Part shown: one piece after another, positions 14,293 to 23,334 of the stretch
Position numbering within the stretch: position 1 is the stretch's first letter
How the letters are laid out: each line of letters starts with the position of its first letter
Assembly: GCA_016926175.1 (NCBI GenBank)
Contig: JAFGPA010000012.1
Location: 1 to 49,691 of the forward strand
DNA length: 49,691 nucleotides
Origin: Microcaldota archaeon
GTDB taxonomy: Archaea; Micrarchaeota; Micrarchaeia; Anstonellales; Bilamarchaeaceae
Direction of reading: 5' to 3'
Program-made: the position numbers and the translations under genes
Notes under the pieces: model-generated
Told to the model about the DNA's origin: nothing
Databases searched by the model: none
What the model saw: only the letters and a program-made list of their open reading frames with translations

Positions 14293-16917
14293 CTATCGGA
14301 TTATGTGTTTCTCCATTTTCATTGCTCCCCAGACAATTGCAACGAATACCAGGCCAACCGCCCATGTAATAAGCCAGTCCATGAGATCCGGTGCAGTGAC
14401 ATTGAACCATGATGACAGATCGGTATAGAGAAGGACAATCTGCAGAACAAAACTTGCAAGTACGGAAAGATGAAGCCATTTATTTGTCAGGAACCTGGTA
14501 TTGTATCTCCAGCGGACAAGATAGACGGAGATTATTTCAAAAACAATGAATGAAGTGAAAAACATGGTCTGGGCTTTTATAATATCGTGGTTAAGGGAAT
14601 AAAATGCATATATTAAGATAACAGCAAGCATTTCAAAAATTCCTATAACAGCAATGAAGTAAAGGACGTTTTTGCTGATGATTCTTTCTTTCCTGTCCCT
14701 TGGCTTGTTCTGCATTACATCGGAACTTGGAGGATCTGCTCCAAGCGCCAGTGCAGGAAGACCGTCAGTAAGAAGGTTTATCCAGAGAAGCTGGATTGCT
14801 ATTTTTGATGAAATGCCCAGCGGAGAGAGAGTTGCAATTAACACTGCAAGAACTTCCGAGGTATTGGCACCCAAAAGCAGGGTAACGAATTTTCTTACGT
14901 TTGTAAATGACGCCCTTCCCTCTGCAATTGAATTTTTTATTGTTATGAAATTATCATCAAGGATTATCATGTCGCTGGCTTGCTTTGTAACTTCGGTGCC
15001 TCTGATGCCCATGGCAATGCCTACGTCAGAATTCTTGATGGCCGCGGCATCATTTACGCCGTCCCCGGTCATGCAGACAATATGACGGTTTTTTTGCAGT
15101 GCGCGCAGAAGCATAACCTTGTGTTTCGGACTGGTTCTTGCATAGATGTCATGCTCTTCAACTTTTTTCAGCAGCTGCTCTTCGCTTAGAGCATCAAGTT
15201 CGGTGCCTGTAATTACACTATCACGGAAACCAAGATCGCGGCCAATTGCTGCGGCTGTGTATTTGTTATCCCCGGTTATCATAACAACACGGATTCCGGC
15301 CTTTCTGCAATCCTGGATCGCCTCTTTCACGCCTTCTCTTGGAGGATCGATCATTCCCATGAGGCCAAGGAAAATCAGGTCTGATTCAGGGTTTTTTTTG
15401 CCGTTTTCAGTGTAGGCAAAGGCAAGAACCCTGAGTGCGCTTCCCGCCATGTCGATATTTTTCCTTGAGATTTCCTCTGCGTCTTTTTTGGTCATTTTCC
15501 TTATGCTGTTTTTGATTTTGATTCTCTTGCACCTTGAAAGTACTTCTTCTGGAGCTCCTTTGACGAAGGAGGTGTCTCCGTGAAGGGTGGACATCAGTTT
15601 TCTGTCAGAAGAAAAGGGGATTTCATTGCTTCTTGGATGGTCCTGGCGCAGCATGTCAACATCCATTTTTGCCTTGTATGCAGGAATAAGAACGGCTATT
15701 TCCGTGGGGTCGCCCCGGAATCCTTGTTCTGTTTCCCTGGAATCGTTGCAGAGAACTGCACATTTCAGGAGCTGGTCCAGCTGCTCAACTGCGCCTTCCC
15801 TGCTAATCAGTTCTCCCAGCTTTGCGAGCCCGGAACCGGAAACATAAAACAATGCTCCGGGAACATACATCCTTGTAACAGTCATGGTATTTTCGGTGAG
15901 CGTGCCTGTTTTGTCGCTGCATATAACATCGACAGAACCAAGATCCTGAATAGTGGACAGCCTCCGGGTAAGAGCTTTTTGCCTGAGCATCCTGTTCGTT
16001 GCTATTGATAATGACAGGGTAACAACTGCAGGCAGGCCTTCTGGAATGGCAGCAACCCCAAGGGCAACTGCGGCAATAAATATGAAGAGCAGATCCCCGG
16101 TTCTTAAAAGGAATTCCGTCGTTACTATTATAAAAAGCACAAAAAGCGTAATGTACATTATTTTCTTTCCTACATCCTCAATTTCGATCTGGAACTGCGT
16201 TGTTTTTTCTGGAGCATCTGATATTTCCTTTGCAATTTTCCCAACTTCAGTCTTAAGCCCTGTTTCAACAACAACGGCAGTTCCGCGCCCCCTTGTGATT
16301 ACAGAATTCATGTAAAGCATGTTTTTTCTTTCTGCAAGAGGCAGGTTGTCTGAAAGTTTTCCCGTTGATTTCAGGGATGGTACGCTCTCTCCTGTGAGGG
16401 CTGATTCATCTGCATGCAGGGAAAATGATTCTATTATCCTTGCGTCTGCCGCAACCTTGTCACCTTCGCGCAAAAGCAGAATGTCTCCAGGAACAACATC
16501 GTCTGACTGGATTTCCGTTTCCTTTCCGTCGCGCAGTACTGTTGCCTTTGGAGCTGACATTTTGGACAATGCTTCGATTGTCCGTTCCGCCTTGTACTCC
16601 TGGAAAAAACCAAAAAATGCATTGGCAATTACTATTGCAAAAATAAGAATGGAATCAAGGTAGTCCGATTCGCCTGGACCGATATAGGAAACGGCAAATG
16701 AAACAACAGCTGCAAAAAGAAGGACAATGACGAGGGCATTCTTAAACTGCTCAAGGAAGATCTTGAGTGGAGAAATCCGCTTTTCAATGATTATTGAATT
16801 CAGGCCATACTGAGCCAGCCGCTCCTCTGCCTGCAATCCGGTAAGGCCGGATTTGCCGGAATGCAAATCGGATAGGATTTCTTTTATTCCTTTTTCATGC
16901 CATTCCATCGGAATCAT
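14293..16917 (-). CDS. P2-type cation-transporting P-type ATPase (Ca2+ ATPase-like)
   Basis: This 874-residue membrane pump has the full P-type layout. It begins with a cation ATPase N-domain and two helices (about 55-105). The actuator domain has the dephosphorylation loop ESALTGES (about 171-178). Helix M4 has AAIPEGLPAVVT, the calcium-type ion site. The phosphorylation motif is CSDKTGTLTEN (Asp near 335), and MITGDNKYTA and MTGDGVNDAAAIKNSD follow. Six C-terminal helices complete the protein. The M4 and M5/M6 motifs (LLWINLLTDGLPALALG) favour Ca2+ or Mn2+ export over Na/K. It overlaps the FKBP gene by ATGA, so the two are cotranscribed. Confidence 0.93.
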   Translation of the reverse strand: MIPMEWHEKGIKEILSDLHSGKSGLTGLQAEERLAQYGLNSIIIEKRISPLKIFLEQFKNALVIVLLFAAVVSFAVSYIGPGESDYLDSILIFAIVIANAFFGFFQEYKAERTIEALSKMSAPKATVLRDGKETEIQSDDVVPGDILLLREGDKVAADARIIESFSLHADESALTGESVPSLKSTGKLSDNLPLAERKNMLYMNSVITRGRGTAVVVETGLKTEVGKIAKEISDAPEKTTQFQIEIEDVGKKIMYITLFVLFIIVTTEFLLRTGDLLFIFIAAVALGVAAIPEGLPAVVTLSLSIATNRMLRQKALTRRLSTIQDLGSVDVICSDKTGTLTENTMTVTRMYVPGALFYVSGSGLAKLGELISREGAVEQLDQLLKCAVLCNDSRETEQGFRGDPTEIAVLIPAYKAKMDVDMLRQDHPRSNEIPFSSDRKLMSTLHGDTSFVKGAPEEVLSRCKRIKIKNSIRKMTKKDAEEISRKNIDMAGSALRVLAFAYTENGKKNPESDLIFLGLMGMIDPPREGVKEAIQDCRKAGIRVVMITGDNKYTAAAIGRDLGFRDSVITGTELDALSEEQLLKKVEEHDIYARTSPKHKVMLLRALQKNRHIVCMTGDGVNDAAAIKNSDVGIAMGIRGTEVTKQASDMIILDDNFITIKNSIAEGRASFTNVRKFVTLLLGANTSEVLAVLIATLSPLGISSKIAIQLLWINLLTDGLPALALGADPPSSDVMQNKPRDRKERIISKNVLYFIAVIGIFEMLAVILIYAFYSLNHDIIKAQTMFFTSFIVFEIISVYLVRWRYNTRFLTNKWLHLSVLASFVLQIVLLYTDLSSWFNVTAPDLMDWLITWAVGLVFVAIVWGAMKMEKHIIR

Positions 16918-17765
16918 TTTGCAGGTTCAACTTTAACAAGGGTTACCTCAAAATTCAAGGTTTTATTTGCAAGCGGATGATTGTAATCCAGGGTTATATT
17001 GTCATCGGTCTTGTCAACAACACTGAATATCTGTGGCACTCCTGTTTCTGGATTTGGAAGCAGATAACTTTGATTTACATCAAGTGCAAATTCGATGGTT
17101 GCAGTGAAATTAGAGGTATTGGCGATTCTCTGTGGAATGCCGTTTAGTTCGAATTCGGCGCCTGGAATGAAAAGATAGAAAAGTGTCACATTTTCCTCAT
17201 TGAAATCATTAATGAAAACAGTTCCGTATGGGCTTTCAAAACCTGTGCCGTTTGATATGTTTATGCCCTGGGACTCAAGATAAGACCTGGGAATTGTTTC
17301 GTAGAAGCTCTTTTCATAATATCTCTGAACAGCGATTATTTTGGTCGGATCATGATTCCCGTATCCTCTTGCCGGATCAACATCATATCTTACAGTTTCA
17401 TTTACTTTCATGCCAATGGTGTTTATGATTACACCGTCTATAATGCCTTTTCCGAATTCAACGGTAAATTTCAGCGGCTCATACATTCTTCCAGGATTGT
17501 ACTCGCTGGTTCCAAAAACAAGATCCAGCCTGCTGGTATCATAGATTTCATCATCAATCCTCAGTACATAATCAATCCAGACAGTATCACCAAGCTGAAC
17601 AGAATAATCCGGACCCGGAACAGTAACATTAGTTATATTCTCGGTGAGATTCGCAGGCGGGGTTACATTGGTCATGTTCGTCTCATTTAGAGGAGGGGTC
17701 TGTGCAACACACCCGGCAAAAACCATCGCAAAAACCATCATAAGAAAGATCAACATATATCTCAT
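16914..17765 (-). CDS. FKBP-type prolyl isomerase, surface lipoprotein
   Basis: A lipobox signal (MVFAMVFAGC, Cys about 19) and a Thr/Asn-rich linker with several N-x-T/S sequons place the protein outside the membrane. The FKBP core starts near residue 53 (YSVQLGDTVWIDYVLRIDDEIYDTS). It contains the flap FTVEFGKGIIDGVIINTIGMKVNE and a large insert of the SlyD insert-in-flap type. The last segment, LDYNHPLANKTLNFEVTLVKV, is a family signature. It should isomerise Pro bonds of exported proteins. It is the first gene of the two-gene unit with the P-type ATPase. Confidence 0.9.
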   Translation of the reverse strand: MRYMLIFLMMVFAMVFAGCVAQTPPLNETNMTNVTPPANLTENITNVTVPGPDYSVQLGDTVWIDYVLRIDDEIYDTSRLDLVFGTSEYNPGRMYEPLKFTVEFGKGIIDGVIINTIGMKVNETVRYDVDPARGYGNHDPTKIIAVQRYYEKSFYETIPRSYLESQGINISNGTGFESPYGTVFINDFNEENVTLFYLFIPGAEFELNGIPQRIANTSNFTATIEFALDVNQSYLLPNPETGVPQIFSVVDKTDDNITLDYNHPLANKTLNFEVTLVKVEPAK

Positions 17766-17782
17766 ATCATCATCTCAAAAAT

Positions 17783-17889
17783 TGGGGTTACAGGGATTCG
17801 AACCCCGATATGCAGGTTACGGCCTCACATTGCCACATAAGCGGCGGGATCTGGAGCCTGCCGTACTAACCTGGTTATACTATAACCCC
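17783..17889 (-). tRNA. tRNA-Trp(CCA) with an anticodon-loop intron
   Basis: The 107-base locus gives a 74-nt tRNA after removal of a 33-nt intron. The acceptor is GGGGTTA/TAACCCC with discriminator A. The D arm is GTAT/GTAC and the anticodon arm GCAGG-CTCCAGA-CCTGC (anticodon CCA). The T arm is CGGGG-TTCGAAT-CCCTG with one G-U pair. The intron position is inferred as 37/38. The four-base BHB helix at that register is poor, so the boundary could differ by one base. Confidence 0.88.
17818..17850 (-). other. Intron of tRNA-Trp(CCA)
   Basis: This is a 33-nt intron with an internal GCCGC-TTAT-GTGGC hairpin. It is too short to encode the box C/D guide RNA found in many euryarchaeal tRNA-Trp introns, and no C or D box is seen. 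The ends are set by the tRNA fold and not by a clean BHB. Confidence 0.65.
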
Positions 17890-17946
17890 AATAAGCAAGG
17901 AAAATTAATCCTTACACATTTAAATCAGTATCTTCGCAGCAGCAAC

Positions 17947-17957
17947 AGTATTTAACC
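17947..17957 (+). promoter_or_regulatory. TATA-like promoter of pyrF
   Basis: CAGTATTTAAC lies 24-33 bases before the ATG at 17980. It indicates a leaderless transcript and supports this ATG over the TTG at 17959. Confidence 0.5.
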
Positions 17958-17979
17958 GTTGTCGATCATTTCTATCATT

Positions 17980-18732
17980 ATGGAAACAATCCTCTGTTTC
18001 GGCATAGACCCCGATATACAGCGAATGAAAGTAGATGTTGACGGCATTTCACACTATTTTCAGGAACTTACGGACAGGCTTATTGAAGAACACCAGATAG
18101 CAGCAATAAAACCGAATTATGCTTTTTTTGCCCAATATGGGTTTGAAGGGTTGTATAATCTTGAAAACATAATCCAGCATTACAAAGGAAAAATACCGAT
18201 AATCCTTGATGCCAAAAGAGGGGACATTGGAAAGACCGGCAAAGCATATGCAAAGGAAGTTTATGATTTCTGGGGTGCTGATGCAGTTACCATAAGCCCG
18301 TATATGGGAAAGGATTCTGTTGAGCCTTTTTTAAGGGAGGGTAAAACGGTCTACCTTCTCTGCAGAACCTCCAATGAAGGGGCAGGGGACTTCCAGGAAC
18401 TGAAATGCGGAAGGAAATTCCTCTATGAAGAAGTAGCCCTGAAAGCTGTTGAATGGAAATGTGGCCTGGTTGTGGGTGCCACAAGCGATTCCATAAAGAA
18501 AATTGTCAAAATAACAGATAATCAGGTACCCATGCTGATTCCGGGGATCGGAACCCAGGGCGGCGATCTGGAGATGATCATGAAGGCAATAAAGTCCAAT
18601 CCTTCAATCCACAGGATAAATGCATCCTCTTCAATCGCTTATGCGCATGAAAAAGGCGGAATGCCGGCGGCAGATGCTGCCCTGAAAGAAGCGCAGAAAC
18701 TCAACGACACCATAAAAAAATACATGCAGTAG
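17980..18732 (+). CDS. pyrF: Orotidine 5'-phosphate decarboxylase (type 2 family)
   Basis: The enzyme converts OMP to UMP, the last step of de novo pyrimidine synthesis. The catalytic array lies in IILDAKRGDIGKTGKAYA (Asp-x-Lys-x-x-Asp type, about 75-92). Substrate residues are CFGIDPDI at the start, KPNYAFF, and the phosphate-binding end MLIPGIGTQGGDL. At 250 residues it resembles the longer type 2 bacterial-style enzyme more than the short form of about 210 residues in many archaea. The ATG is preferred because the TATA element is 25-30 bases upstream. The 3' end overlaps the convergent HerA-like gene by 32 bases. Confidence 0.92.
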   Translation: METILCFGIDPDIQRMKVDVDGISHYFQELTDRLIEEHQIAAIKPNYAFFAQYGFEGLYNLENIIQHYKGKIPIILDAKRGDIGKTGKAYAKEVYDFWGADAVTISPYMGKDSVEPFLREGKTVYLLCRTSNEGAGDFQELKCGRKFLYEEVALKAVEWKCGLVVGATSDSIKKIVKITDNQVPMLIPGIGTQGGDLEMIMKAIKSNPSIHRINASSSIAYAHEKGGMPAADAALKEAQKLNDTIKKYMQ

Positions 18733-20272
18733 AATATGCAACCGTATGGCTAGCCTGGGAAAAGTCCAGAGAATCAGGGAATCTTCCGATCAAATCCCAG
18801 TTTAGATAAATAACATAAATTACAATTAACAGCAGAATGAAATAGATAATTCTGACAGGTTTTCTGGCCAGATATTTCAGGAAGATTTTTATTGGCTTAA
18901 GTATTATTGCAGAAAAAAGTTTTCCAATAACTTTGAGCATAAAATCCAGGAGTTTCAGCAGGAATCTGAAGATGCCTTCGTAGAAAGCCGGCCCCCGTTT
19001 TTTTGGCTTATTGGTTTTGTTCTCAGTTGTTTTTGATGTTTCATGAGATTGCTTCAGTTCAGGCTTTTCACGGATGATAGCGGTCCGTATTTCCTTTTCG
19101 CTTTTTGGTTTTTTCACTGGTTTTTTCCTTGAGTATTTTTCAATTAATTTAGGGTCGGATGCTTCAAGCAAAGTTGGATCATCAATAACTTCCATGGCAG
19201 TTGCCGGAGCAAACATTGTAACTTCGCCGGGCTCAGTCTGGTTTCCGTTTCCATCAAGTGTTGAAACTATGGCAACTCCGGGAGAGAGGCGCTTGAGCCT
19301 TTCCATAACATCGATATCTGATTTTGGAAATGATGTTGCCAGGGCATTCAGCTTTTTGTTCCCTTTTTGGGTGAAAACCTTTTGCGAGAAGATTATCTTT
19401 GTGGAAAGCTGGCCGAGTATTTCATCTGGAAGATCAGTAACGTCCTGAGTCACAAAGAAAACTGAAACTCCCTTGGACCGGATCTGCTTGAGGATTGTAA
19501 CCATAAGATCGCGCAAGGATTTGTTTGAATCCTTGAAAAGATAGTGCGCCTCATCAAAGAAGATTGCGTATTTTGGCTTTTCAACATCGCCGACTTCCGG
19601 GAGTTTTTCGAAAAGCAGCTGCAGCAGAAAAGCAGGTGCAATGGAAACCAGCATGTTTTTCCTTGAATCAGAAAGATTGAGGACATTCATGCCGCTGAAA
19701 TCATTGAGCTGAAGGCCGGGTTTGCCAAAAAGACTTCCGATGCCGGACTCCTGCATTGCAAGTATCTTTCTTTCAATTACATTGACTGATGACCGGCTCA
19801 TGCCCCTTTCCTTTCTTTCAAGCATTTCATCCAGGACATCAAGGAGATTTTCAAGGCTGTCAAGCGGAAGGCCGTTTTTTCTGGCATAGGCAAATACAAG
19901 GGAAAGATGGCTTTCCTGTGTGGGATTCAATGAAAGCATTCTGGAAAGCAGAACTGAGCCGGCTGCCTGCAGTGAGAATCTCAGTTGAATAAACCTGTCT
20001 GAAATGCTCCAGTAGTTTGTTTCTATTCCATGGGGCCGATAGCCTGCCAGTGCGTTTCTTTTGTTGTCTTTTCCCTCAATGCAGAATCCGGAGGCATCTC
20101 CTTTTACATCTGAAACGAAAACATTTGTGCCGTTGTCGGCCAGCTGTTCTGCAATTACCTGCATGGTTCTTGATTTGCCTGAGCCTGTGCTTCCGGCAAT
20201 AAGCCCGTGCCTTGTAAGATAATTTTCCGGAATGGAGATGACAGATTTTCCGCTTACTCCAAGATCGATCAT
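18701..20272 (-). CDS. HerA/DUF853-like ATPase with C-terminal membrane anchor
   Basis: The N-terminal 400 residues form a HerA/FtsK-superfamily ATPase. Walker A is AGSTGSGKS (about 26-34), Walker B is YAIFFDEAHYLF, and sensor-like SVFFVTQDVTDLPDEIL follows. This resembles the DUF853 (YjgR-type) helicases. After a Lys/Pro/Glu-rich linker (about 395-435) comes a tail with amphipathic segments and a strong membrane helix (IIYFILLLIVIYVIYLNW), so the ATPase is tethered at the membrane. Ordinary HerA partners with NurA, and no nurA is seen here. The tail overlaps pyrF, so its last 11 residues are encoded antisense to that gene. Confidence 0.8.
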   Translation of the reverse strand: MIDLGVSGKSVISIPENYLTRHGLIAGSTGSGKSRTMQVIAEQLADNGTNVFVSDVKGDASGFCIEGKDNKRNALAGYRPHGIETNYWSISDRFIQLRFSLQAAGSVLLSRMLSLNPTQESHLSLVFAYARKNGLPLDSLENLLDVLDEMLERKERGMSRSSVNVIERKILAMQESGIGSLFGKPGLQLNDFSGMNVLNLSDSRKNMLVSIAPAFLLQLLFEKLPEVGDVEKPKYAIFFDEAHYLFKDSNKSLRDLMVTILKQIRSKGVSVFFVTQDVTDLPDEILGQLSTKIIFSQKVFTQKGNKKLNALATSFPKSDIDVMERLKRLSPGVAIVSTLDGNGNQTEPGEVTMFAPATAMEVIDDPTLLEASDPKLIEKYSRKKPVKKPKSEKEIRTAIIREKPELKQSHETSKTTENKTNKPKKRGPAFYEGIFRFLLKLLDFMLKVIGKLFSAIILKPIKIFLKYLARKPVRIIYFILLLIVIYVIYLNWDLIGRFPDSLDFSQASHTVAYSTACIFLWCR

Positions 20273-20322
20273 GGAAAAACATTGAATTATGAGTTTATAA
20301 TACTTTGAGGAGAGTGATAGTC

Positions 20323-21039
20323 ATGTACGTTCCGCCAAAAAGCTCGCATAAAGGGGAAAACGGCAGGCTGCAGATAATAGCAGGCAGCAGAATGTATCAT
20401 GGAGCTGCAATGCTCACGATCCTGGCAGCAAAAAGATTTGTAGATCTCGTCTATTTTACTCCTGGCGAGAAAGACAGTTATCTGCTTCAGACAGTGAAGG
20501 CAATTCCCGAGGTAATTGTAGCAGACAGGTCGGGTGAGGCAGACGCCATTCTTTTCGGGAATGGCATAGGAAATGCAAAAGTAAAACTGCCAAAAACAAA
20601 TGCAAAACTGGTTATTGACGCTGACGGCCTGAAAAGGATAAGGGGAAAAATCCCGAAAAATGCAATTCTGACCCCGCATGAGGGGGAATTCAAAAGATTG
20701 TTTGGATGCGATGGAACAAAGGAAAATGTCAGGAAAATGGCTGTAAAGCACAAGTGCACTATTCTGAAGAAAGGGGATGCAGACATTATCAGCGATGGAA
20801 AAAGAATTGCAATCAACAGGGTGCACAATCCTGGGATGACCAAGGGAGGAACCGGGGATGTCCTTGCAGGCCTGGTGGCTGCACTGGCATGCAAGAATGA
20901 CTCATTTGAAGCATGTGTTGCTGCAGCAAGGGTCAGCGGCGAGGCGGGCAACATACTTATGAGGTATTACGGATACAATTATTCTGCATCTGATATAGCG
21001 CATATGCTTCCGTTTGCATACAAGAAAGTGATAAAATGA
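20323..21039 (+). CDS. nnrD: ADP-dependent NAD(P)H-hydrate dehydratase
   Basis: This is the carbohydrate-kinase-fold repair enzyme that dehydrates NAD(P)HX. Signatures are the N-terminal KGENGRLQIIAGS, the substrate motif ILTPHEGEFKRLFG, and the nucleotide site NPGMTKGGTGDVLAGLVAALA with the catalytic Asp in GTGDVL. The epimerase (NnrE) half is absent, so this is the stand-alone dehydratase form (238 residues). The ATG at 20323 is chosen. GAGGAGAGTG precedes it, and the track's TTG (20305) adds only six residues. It starts a plus-strand operon, overlapping dys by four bases. Confidence 0.9.
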   Translation: MYVPPKSSHKGENGRLQIIAGSRMYHGAAMLTILAAKRFVDLVYFTPGEKDSYLLQTVKAIPEVIVADRSGEADAILFGNGIGNAKVKLPKTNAKLVIDADGLKRIRGKIPKNAILTPHEGEFKRLFGCDGTKENVRKMAVKHKCTILKKGDADIISDGKRIAINRVHNPGMTKGGTGDVLAGLVAALACKNDSFEACVAAARVSGEAGNILMRYYGYNYSASDIAHMLPFAYKKVIK

Positions 21040-21917
21040 GGATACAGAATCTGGAGCGGATAGACCGGAAATCGCTGGCGCACTGCGGATTCCAGGCAAC
21101 TAATGTTGCACAGGCAGCAGAAATCATCGAAAAAATGGAAAAAGAAAAAGCGGTTGTTTTTCTGGCATTTACTTCAAACATGGTGGCCTCTGGACTGCGG
21201 GGCTTGATAACAAGGCTTTGCAAGGAAAAGAAAGTCGATGCCATAATAACAGCAGGGGGAAGCCTGGATCATGATCTCATAAAAAGTTCGAAGGACTATG
21301 AACTCGGAGAGTTTGTAATGGATGATGCCAAACTGCATCAGAAGGGGATAAACAGAATAGGGAATATCCTGGTTCCTAATGAATGCTATGAATATCTGGA
21401 AAAATTCATGCAGAATGCATTCTCTGAACTCTACAATAATGAAAAGATTGTTTCTCCAAGCGAAATTGCAGTGAAAATAGGGGAAAAAACAAGCGACGAT
21501 TCGTTCCTTTACTGGTGCGGAAAAAATGGCATCCCGGTGTTCTGCCCGGGTATAACCGATTCGGCAATTGGCCTCCAGGCACATTTCTTCAGGCAAAAGA
21601 AAAAAGACTTTTCAATTGATGTTACAAAGGACATGAACCAGCTGTCCCAGATAGCCCTGAATGCAGACAAAACAGGCGGCATCATTCTGGGGGGTGGAAT
21701 CTCAAAACATCATGCAATAGGGGTTAATCTTCTCCGGGGCGGATTCGACTATGCAGTCTATGTAACAACAGCATCACCATGGGACGGATCATTAAGCGGA
21801 GCAAGAACAAATGAGGGGATATCCTGGGGAAAAATAAAGGAAAAGGCAAACCATGTAACAGTTGACTGTGATGCATCAATAGCATTTCCTCTGATTCTGG
21901 AGCTGTGTAAATGGTGA
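21036..21917 (+). CDS. dys: Deoxyhypusine synthase
   Basis: The enzyme transfers the aminobutyl group of spermidine to a lysine of translation factor aIF5A. NAD-binding and active-site features are present: FTSNMVASGLRGLI near the N-terminus, TAGGSLDHDLIKS, CPGITDSAIG, and the catalytic lysine in LGGGISKHHAIGVN. The end, VYVTTASPWDGSLSGARTNEGISWGK, is diagnostic. Length (293) is slightly under the usual 310-330, mostly at the N-terminus. It is cotranscribed with nnrD and the membrane protein that follows. Confidence 0.95.
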   Translation: MRIQNLERIDRKSLAHCGFQATNVAQAAEIIEKMEKEKAVVFLAFTSNMVASGLRGLITRLCKEKKVDAIITAGGSLDHDLIKSSKDYELGEFVMDDAKLHQKGINRIGNILVPNECYEYLEKFMQNAFSELYNNEKIVSPSEIAVKIGEKTSDDSFLYWCGKNGIPVFCPGITDSAIGLQAHFFRQKKKDFSIDVTKDMNQLSQIALNADKTGGIILGGGISKHHAIGVNLLRGGFDYAVYVTTASPWDGSLSGARTNEGISWGKIKEKANHVTVDCDASIAFPLILELCKW

Positions 21918-22402
21918 TGCATTTTGTATTGGCATTCCTTGCAGGAATCATAGTCAAGATAGTTGACTGGCTGGAAGATGACAAAAAAAGCCGCCACAAA
22001 TCAAAATATTTTATGGCGGCCATTTACGGCTGCCTGATAGGATATCTTATTGCAAATGCAAGTTTTGGCATTCTGTTCCTTGCCGCTCTTTTTGCACAGG
22101 TGCTGTCAAGAAAGATTGACAGTTTTGCTCACAGGCTTGGATTTCTTACTGCATTCATAGTAATCCTGTTTTATCAGCTTCCGGACATAAATATTCTGAT
22201 ATTCGGATATTTTGTTGTTCTGGCATTTCTGGATGAGATAGACTATGTGGGGATTCTCAGGCCGTTCAATGAATACAGGCCGTTTCTGAAATTGGGTCCC
22301 ATACCATTTGTCTTTCTTGGAAGGCCCGACTACCTCATAGGAATTCTTGCATTTGACCTTGGATATGAACTTTTCAAAACCCTCCAAAACAATAAAAAGT
22401 GA
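21911..22402 (+). CDS. Hypothetical membrane protein with about four to five helices
   Basis: I do not assign a family. The protein (163 residues) starts with a membrane helix (HFVLAFLAGIIVKIVDWL) and a charged loop. Three or four hydrophobic segments follow (about 33-75 and 80-110), then a C-terminal one around PDYLIGILAFDLGYELF. Archaeal genomes contain similar small integral membrane proteins of unknown role. The start overlaps the dys stop by seven bases, so translation is coupled. Alternative starts at 21914 (GTG) or 21917 (ATG) would change only two residues. Confidence 0.6.
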   Translation: MVMHFVLAFLAGIIVKIVDWLEDDKKSRHKSKYFMAAIYGCLIGYLIANASFGILFLAALFAQVLSRKIDSFAHRLGFLTAFIVILFYQLPDINILIFGYFVVLAFLDEIDYVGILRPFNEYRPFLKLGPIPFVFLGRPDYLIGILAFDLGYELFKTLQNNKK

Positions 22403-22419
22403 AACACAGACAATAAATC

Positions 22420-23334
22420 ATGGATAATTTTGCCCTCAGGTACCCCTTCACAGATGATGCTAAGCAGGTACTTGAAGGTGCGGAACTGAATTCAAGAATA
22501 ATAGAAATGGGATTCCAGAGAATAAAAAATGCGCTTGAAGGAAAAGCAGCCGGAAAGATAGTTTATAGTGAAAATGAGATCATTGAGGAAATAGCCTCCT
22601 ATGCAGCTGCAAGAATGATACTCGGAACCCTGGGAAATCAGTTCATAACCGGAAGGTTTGCAGTCAATGAATCAAAAATTGCAAGAGCTCACCTCAACAA
22701 AGAAAATCAGGCTGCGGTAAACAGAATTGCATTGCATTTCGGGATCATCACCAATGAAAATCTTCTTGATATTCCAACCTATCTTAAATACTGTCCAAAA
22801 TCAACTCCATACAGACTGATCAACCGCAGAATAGTTAGCGGCAAGGTGGAGATAAGTGAAAATGAAAAGCTGAGACTTATAGAAGAGGGAATAAGAAAGC
22901 ACATGGAGGATATTCCGCGGCCAAATGACCCTCCGGAAGAGATAAAAAAAGCGGGGGAGCGTCTGCTGCTTGAATTGCCAAAGCACCAGACCAGGATAAC
23001 AGTCAAGGAAGGAGATCACCCCCCATGCATAATGAAATTGTTTGAAAGTGTAAAAAAGCACCAGAACCTCCCCCACACCGCAAGATGGTACCTAGCTACA
23101 TATCTTATCGGGATAGGAATGGAGGAGGATGCCATAGTAGAAATCTATTCAGGACTTCCTGACTTCAATGAGAAGATTACAAGGTATCAGATAAGCCATG
23201 CAAAGAAAAAGGGTTACAGGGTTCCCTCGTGCTCCACAATAATGAGCTATGGTCTTTGCTGTGCTGTCTGCAGAATAGGCAACCCACTGAAATGGCATAC
23301 CATAAGCAACATACGAAAGGAGGGAATCAGATGA
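22420..23334 (+). CDS. priL: DNA primase large subunit (PriL)
   Basis: This is the regulatory, iron-sulfur subunit of archaeo-eukaryotic primase, which with PriS makes RNA/DNA primers. The C-terminal domain has the four conserved cysteines: one in HPPCIMKLFE, one in VPSCSTIM and two in GLCCAVCRIGNP. It also has the helix LPHTARWYLATYLIGIGM. The N-terminal half is helical. At 304 residues it is compact. The stop overlaps the start of priS by four bases (ATGA), which ties the two subunits into one translational unit. Confidence 0.94.
   Translation: MDNFALRYPFTDDAKQVLEGAELNSRIIEMGFQRIKNALEGKAAGKIVYSENEIIEEIASYAAARMILGTLGNQFITGRFAVNESKIARAHLNKENQAAVNRIALHFGIITNENLLDIPTYLKYCPKSTPYRLINRRIVSGKVEISENEKLRLIEEGIRKHMEDIPRPNDPPEEIKKAGERLLLELPKHQTRITVKEGDHPPCIMKLFESVKKHQNLPHTARWYLATYLIGIGMEEDAIVEIYSGLPDFNEKITRYQISHAKKKGYRVPSCSTIMSYGLCCAVCRIGNPLKWHTISNIRKEGIR

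Noticed and set aside
22420-23330. Shadow ORFs opposite priL (22779-23076)
   Set aside because: They lie antisense to a clear gene and show no protein family features.
23229-23330. Longer N-terminus for PriS
   Set aside because: The segment is the priL reading frame shadow. The ATG at 23331 overlaps the priL stop as ATGA and gives a normal start.
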